Positions 6,692-9,999 of a stretch of DNA of 9,999 nt are shown piece by piece. The DNA comes from JBDTRY01 sp039931435 (lineage in GTDB: Bacteria; Acidobacteriota; Thermoanaerobaculia; Gp7-AA8). Numbering within the stretch: position 1 is the stretch's first letter; every line of letters starts with the position of its first letter. Position numbers and translations under genes: made by a program. The notes beneath the pieces were generated by a model. That model did no database searches. It saw only the letters and a list, made by a program, of their open reading frames with translations, and was not told the origin of the DNA. The DNA lies in the NCBI GenBank assembly GCA_039931435.1, contig JBDTRY010000135.1:1-9999 (forward strand). Reading direction: 5' to 3'.

Positions 6692-8791
6692 ATGCGAAAT
6701 GGGGCATCTCTCACCGCTGCAATCCTTTTCTGCCTGGCCGGTTGTGCGGGCAACAACCCTCCGGCAGCAGCTCCTGAAGCGACGATGCCGGCGACGTCCG
6801 CTCCTCCGGTAGAGATGCCGGCGGCCACGAACGCGCTCGGCTTCGACCGCTCCTATCTCGATCCCACGGCATTCGCCTGCCAGGATTTCTACCAGTACTC
6901 CACGGGCGGTTGGCTGGCGAAGAACCCCATCCCGGCGGCGTTCACATCGTGGGGCACCTCGAGCAACCTGGCTGAGGAGAACCGCGAGACACTACGCACG
7001 GTGATGGAATCGGCGGCAGCGAAACCGGCCAGCCTGCGCACGCCCAACGAACAGAAGATCGGCGATTTCTGGACGAGCTGCATGGACGAGCAGCAGATCG
7101 AGTCGGCGGGCATCAAGCCGCTGCAACCGGAGCTGGATCGGATCGCGGCCATGAGGTCTGTGGGCGACCTTGAGAACGAGTTTGCCCGATTTCAGCAGAT
7201 GCAGATCCGAGTTCCCTTCCGCCTCGATTCCAGCCAGGACCTGAAAAACAGTGCCGAAGTTATCGCCGAGGTGGGGCAGAGCGGACTGGGTCTTCCGGAC
7301 CGCGACTACTACACGAAGTCGGACGAGGCGTCGCAGAAGATCCGGGATCAGTACCTCGAGCACGTCACACGCATGTTTGTCCTCATGGGTGACGACCCCT
7401 CCACCGCCGCCAGCGAAGCGCAGGCGGTCATGGGCATCGAGACGTCGTTGGCCAAAGCATCGATGACCCGCGTACAGCGCCGCGATCCCAACGCTGTTTA
7501 TCACCGCATGAGCGTGGGGCAACTGGGCGCGGTGACACCTCATTTCAATTGGCCCGACTATTTCGCCGCGGTTGGAGCGCGGTCCGTCACGGCGGTGAAT
7601 GCGGCACAGCCGGACTTTCTCCGTGAAGTCGATCGACAGATTACGGCCACGCCGATTTCTGACTGGAAAACTTACCTCCGCGGGCATCTCATCCGGGCCG
7701 CAGCCTCGTCGCTATCCGACAAGTTTGCTGATGAAGCGTTCCGTTTTCGGGGGACGGTCCTGCAGGGGCAGAAGGAGCAGCAACCGCGATGGAAGCGGTG
7801 TGTGGCGGCGGCCGACAATCAGCTCGGTGAGGCTCTCGGTCAGGCCTGGGTGGAAAAGAAATTCAGCCCCGAGGCAAAACGGCGGTCCGTGGAGATGGTG
7901 CAGAACATGATCGCCGCCCTGGGCGATGAGCTACCGGAACTGCCCTGGATGAGCGAGGCCACCCGCCGCCAGGCCCTCGTCAAACTGCGTGCCTTTCAAC
8001 CGAAGATTGGCTATCCCGATCAGTGGCGCGATTACTCCGCGCTGACCATTACACCCGGTCCGTACGTCAACAACATCAGGGCCGCGGATTCATTCGAATT
8101 CCGTCGGGACATGGCCAAAATCGGCAAGCCGGTGGACAGGGGCGAGTGGGGTATGACACCGCCGACGTTCAACGCCTATTACAATCCTTCACTGAACGAA
8201 ATCGTCTTCCCCGCGGGCATCCTGCAGTGGCCGATGTTCGACGTCAATCAGGATGATGCGTTCAACTACGGCGCCATCGGGAGCGTCATCGGGCACGAGA
8301 TGAGCCACGGCTTCGACGACGAAGGATCGCAGTTCGACGCTTCCGGGAATCTTTCAAACTGGTGGACCCCTGAAGATCTGAAAAACTTCCAGGCTCGCGC
8401 GGCGTGCATCGAGCACCAGTTCGACCAGTACGAGATCGAGCCGGGCATCCATCACAACGGAAAGCTCGTGGCCGGAGAGAGCATCGCCGACCTCGGCGGT
8501 GCAGTCATCGCCTGGAACGCCTGGCAGAAGTCCATGGCCGGCAAGCCACTACCTCCGGTTGTCGATGGGTTTACTCCCGAGCAGCGCTTCTTCCTGGGAT
8601 TTTCCCGGGCCAGAGCACGCAACGTGACGCCGGAGTCTATGCGCCTGCGCATCAATACCGATCCGCATCCCGCCTCGAAGTTTCGCGTGAACGGCCCGCT
8701 GTCGAACATGCCCCAGTTCGCTGCGGCCTTCGGATGCAAGAGCGGCGAGGCCATGGTCCGTCCCGCGGAAAAGCGCTGCGAGATCTGGTAG
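6692..8791 (+). CDS. M13 family (neprilysin/PepO-type) zinc metallopeptidase, lipoprotein
   Basis: From ATG 6692 the product is 699 residues, normal for bacterial M13 peptidases. The N-terminus MRNGASLTAAILFCLAGCAG is a lipoprotein signal with lipobox LAGC and lipidated C18, followed by a Pro/Ala-rich linker. This places the enzyme on the cell envelope facing the periplasm or outside. The N-terminal M13 domain starts near FDRSYLDPTAFACQDFYQYS. The catalytic domain has NAYYNP at 494-499, the zinc motif HEMSH at 535-539 (H535, E536, H539), and GESIADLGG with third ligand E596 and D600. The C-terminus ends C-E-I-W, the family CxxW ending. It should cleave short extracellular peptides. It stands alone and is followed by a terminator hairpin. 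All key residues are present. Confidence 0.96.
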   Translation: MRNGASLTAAILFCLAGCAGNNPPAAAPEATMPATSAPPVEMPAATNALGFDRSYLDPTAFACQDFYQYSTGGWLAKNPIPAAFTSWGTSSNLAEENRETLRTVMESAAAKPASLRTPNEQKIGDFWTSCMDEQQIESAGIKPLQPELDRIAAMRSVGDLENEFARFQQMQIRVPFRLDSSQDLKNSAEVIAEVGQSGLGLPDRDYYTKSDEASQKIRDQYLEHVTRMFVLMGDDPSTAASEAQAVMGIETSLAKASMTRVQRRDPNAVYHRMSVGQLGAVTPHFNWPDYFAAVGARSVTAVNAAQPDFLREVDRQITATPISDWKTYLRGHLIRAAASSLSDKFADEAFRFRGTVLQGQKEQQPRWKRCVAAADNQLGEALGQAWVEKKFSPEAKRRSVEMVQNMIAALGDELPELPWMSEATRRQALVKLRAFQPKIGYPDQWRDYSALTITPGPYVNNIRAADSFEFRRDMAKIGKPVDRGEWGMTPPTFNAYYNPSLNEIVFPAGILQWPMFDVNQDDAFNYGAIGSVIGHEMSHGFDDEGSQFDASGNLSNWWTPEDLKNFQARAACIEHQFDQYEIEPGIHHNGKLVAGESIADLGGAVIAWNAWQKSMAGKPLPPVVDGFTPEQRFFLGFSRARARNVTPESMRLRINTDPHPASKFRVNGPLSNMPQFAAAFGCKSGEAMVRPAEKRCEIW

Positions 8792-8799
8792 CAGAAAAT

Positions 8800-8831
8800 G
8801 AGGAACGGGCGCCGAGGGGCACCCGTTCCTC
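8800..8831. terminator. Bidirectional terminator hairpin between convergent genes
   Basis: GAGGAACGGG (8800-8809) pairs perfectly with CCCGTTCCTC (8822-8831), and the stem can extend inward past one mismatch. On the minus strand the hairpin is followed by ATTTTC, so termination is likely best for the 8847-9512 gene. On the plus strand no T-run follows, though an A-rich stretch precedes it. It lies 9 bases after the M13 stop and 16 bases after the other gene's stop. Confidence 0.75.
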
Positions 8832-8846
8832 GCAACATTGATGCGG

Positions 8847-9512
8847 TCAGTGTCTGCCGTATCGGTCGTCGTAGTTGCCGTTGCGGTTGCCCGACTGTGA
8901 GACGTTCCGGGCCATGAACGTGCGCCCTCTCCAGGAACCGTCGACGGTGATGTAGTCGCCGGTTCGGAGCGTACGTGACCGCTCCCCGCCGGCACCATTG
9001 GCCTGACGGAGATTGACGAGAATGTCTTCTGCCCGTCCTCCTGTCGTGCGCAGGATGAGAAGGTCTCGCCGCAGATCGAGGGAGACGACCCTGCCGAAGA
9101 GTTGATCACCGGCGCCCTGGTTGTAGCCGTAGTTCCCGTTGCGTCCCGCGGCTGTCTGAATAACCTGAATGGATCGGGCTCGCGGATAGCGGTCGCGTTC
9201 TGATCTCAGAGTGACGATGACGACATCTCCGGGACGGAGGTCGCGAACGCGCAACCGTCGTCCGTTGAAGATGGCGTCCACACCACCGCTGGCGTCGATG
9301 CGCACGCGCTGATTGCGGGTGTCGAGCAGGATGTCGTCGCCGTCGCCGCTGACGGACAACACGGTACCGCGAAGGCTGCTGCCGGAATTGTTGTAGTAGC
9401 CGTCGTTCGTCCTCGAATACGGACGCTGTTCCGCGAACAGAGACAGCGGCGAGAGTACAGCCATGGCCAGGCCGAGAGTTACAAGTCGTTGAATCGTATT
9501 AAGTTTGTTCAT
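8847..9512 (-). CDS. Exported protein with two OB-like (DUF5666-like) modules
   Basis: From ATG 9512 the protein has 221 residues. It begins with a signal peptide (MNKL, hydrophobic 10-26, probable cleavage after A27). Two related beta-rich modules follow: about 47-118 (LRGTVLSVSGDGDDILLDT ... LRPGDVVIVTL ... ARSIQVI) and about 138-204 (LFGRVVSLDLRRDLLILRT ... LRTGDYITVDG ... FMARNV). Both have the pattern G-x-V-x-S, a strand, then L-R-x-G-D and a closing strand, which suggests an internal duplication. Linkers and tail are Asn/Gly/Tyr/Arg-rich (RNGNYGYNQG, NRNGNYDDRYGRH). No catalytic motif is visible. The family resembles DUF5666-type periplasmic proteins of unknown function. The frame extends 15 residues upstream, but the strong ribosome site fixes ATG 9512. 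Confidence 0.85.
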   Translation of the reverse strand: MNKLNTIQRLVTLGLAMAVLSPLSLFAEQRPYSRTNDGYYNNSGSSLRGTVLSVSGDGDDILLDTRNQRVRIDASGGVDAIFNGRRLRVRDLRPGDVVIVTLRSERDRYPRARSIQVIQTAAGRNGNYGYNQGAGDQLFGRVVSLDLRRDLLILRTTGGRAEDILVNLRQANGAGGERSRTLRTGDYITVDGSWRGRTFMARNVSQSGNRNGNYDDRYGRH

Positions 9513-9516
9513 TCTG

Positions 9517-9523
9517 TCCCTCC
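9517..9523 (-). promoter_or_regulatory. Shine-Dalgarno site fixing the start at 9512
   Basis: GGAGGGA on the minus strand ends four bases before ATG 9512. It is the strongest ribosome site in the window and places the signal peptide exactly at the N-terminus. Confidence 0.8.
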
Positions 9524-9565
9524 GTTGGGGTGATTTCATACGGAGTAGATATCGCAATCGAGAGG

Positions 9566-9620
9566 CCAGGCGAGAGGCGAGAGGCGAGAGGCGAAGATGC
9601 GAGGAGGCGAAGATGCGAGG
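9566..9620. repeat. Simple purine-rich tandem repeat
   Basis: GGCGAGA is repeated in GGCGAGAGGCGAGAGGCGAG, followed by two copies of GAGGCGAAGATGCGAG. It is a slippage-prone tract lying about 55 bases upstream of the exported-protein gene. No gene is seen in it. Confidence 0.7.
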
Positions 9621-9643
9621 TTACGAGCGAGCCGCCGCCAACC

Positions 9644-9742
9644 TGTCATCCCGAACGAGCCGCAGCGAGGAGGGATCTACGGCTGGTTCAACGACACAGC
9701 GAGCACCATCGGAGATCCCTCGCCTTCGTCTTCGGGATGACA
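9644..9742. repeat. Palindromic element, second type
   Basis: The left arm (TGTCATCCCGAACGAGCCGC to GGAGGGATCT, 9644-9678) pairs imperfectly with the right arm (AGATCCCTCGCCTTCGTC to GGGATGACA, 9713-9742) across a loop of about 34 bases. It shares the outer eight bases, TGTCATCC and GGATGACA, with the elements at 2407 and 2585 but differs inside. Confidence 0.8.
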
Positions 9743-9822
9743 CGTTTGTTTCGAGCTGATGATCGCCACAGCCGCATAAACTAATGATGCCAAAGCCGCA
9801 AACACAAGAATCGCGACAACCT
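9741..9822. repeat. 82-bp direct repeat, copy 1
   Basis: It begins CACGTTTGTTTCGAGCTGAT and ends GCGACAACCT. It recurs 176 bases downstream with about three internal mismatches. Confidence 0.88.
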
Positions 9823-9835
9823 CGTAGACTCTAAT

Positions 9836-9852
9836 GCACGCCGGAGGCGTGC
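9836..9852. repeat. Short perfect hairpin
   Basis: GCACGCC, loop GGA, GGCGTGC: a perfect 7-bp stem in the spacer between the two 82-bp repeats. Confidence 0.7.
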
Positions 9853-9861
9853 CGAAACTTA

Positions 9862-9898
9862 GCCGGTGGTAAGCGCCGACAGGCGCGCCACCACCGGC
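9862..9898. repeat. Nested hairpin
   Basis: GCCGGTGGT (9862-9870) pairs with ACCACCGGC (9890-9898). Inside it GCGCC (9873-9877) pairs with GGCGC (9882-9886) around GACA, leaving small bulges. No T-run follows on either side, so a simple terminator is unlikely. Confidence 0.75.
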
Positions 9899-9916
9899 CC
9901 GCGATGGTCCGGACAA

Positions 9917-9999
9917 CACGTTTGTTTCGAGCTGATGATCGCGACAGCCGCATAAACTAATGATGCCAAAGCCGCAAACACAATGATCGCGACAACCCT
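9917..9999. repeat. 82-bp direct repeat, copy 2, reaching the window edge
   Basis: Same sequence as 9741-9822 apart from about three substitutions and one extra C near the end. The 176-bp spacing suggests a tandem array that may continue past 9999. Confidence 0.88.

Larger units (their letters stand above)
9859..9999 (-). pseudogene. Possible 3' end of a small membrane-protein gene running off the right edge
   Basis: On the minus strand the frame is open from the right edge to TAA at 9861-9859, giving 46 visible residues. They start RVVAIIVFAALASLVYAAVA, continue IISSKQTC and end ALTTG. The first 24 residues form a clear membrane-spanning segment. The start would lie beyond the window. The same segment recurs in the copy at 9741-9822 in a different frame register. 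It could be the C-terminus of a real gene, or only a repeat that happens to be open. Family not recognised. Confidence 0.3.

Noticed and set aside
9677..9919. 80-codon minus-strand frame with a hydrophobic segment
   Set aside because: It joins parts of two repeat copies through the hairpin spacer in a different frame from the edge copy and ends inside the palindromic element. It is more likely a duplicated 3' fragment than a gene.
2401..9999. Complete insertion sequence or transposon
   Set aside because: No transposase or integrase coding sequence is found anywhere in the window; the repeats can only be non-autonomous.

Overview
This is a GC-rich (about 60%) bacterial chromosomal window with seven clear protein genes, a possible eighth at the right edge, and two repeat-filled gaps. 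A lipobox on one gene, a secretory signal peptide on another and good Shine-Dalgarno sites point to a Gram-negative bacterium. The M13 peptidase lipoprotein, the mix of gene families and the palindromic TGTCATCC...GGATGACA repeats suggest an Acidobacteriota-like soil or sediment lineage. That placement is inference; there is no rRNA or marker gene here.

Layout. 1-2248 (minus strand): a saccharopine-dehydrogenase-like / trans-acting enoyl reductase gene cut by the left edge, preceded 39 bp upstream by a YcaQ/AlkX-type DNA glycosylase gene; the two look co-transcribed. 2249-2875: a 627-bp gap with two tandem 178-bp units, each carrying a long inverted repeat, plus degenerate remnants of two repeat types. 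2876-4929 (plus): an HExxH zinc-peptidase-like protein whose stop codon overlaps the start of a D-Ala-D-Ala-ligase-like ATP-grasp enzyme (ATGA). 4967-5428 (minus): a MOSC-domain protein. 5512-6564 (plus): a zinc-dependent medium-chain alcohol dehydrogenase, divergent from the MOSC gene, with a shared intergenic region holding outward-facing -10 boxes. 6692-8791 (plus): an M13 (neprilysin/PepO-type) metallopeptidase lipoprotein. 8847-9512 (minus): a small exported protein with two related beta-rich modules, convergent with the M13 gene and separated from it by a bidirectional terminator hairpin. 9513-9999: simple purine-rich repeats, another palindromic element, and an 82-bp sequence occurring twice with a 176-bp period that runs to the right edge.

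Most genes are ordinary housekeeping or secondary-metabolism enzymes with no shared pathway. The best candidate for an undescribed system is the translationally coupled peptidase/ATP-grasp pair: one partner could form an amide bond and the other could cut one. The most unusual DNA is in the two repeat regions. They share element ends, and at the right edge the two copies differ in a way that looks protein-coding.
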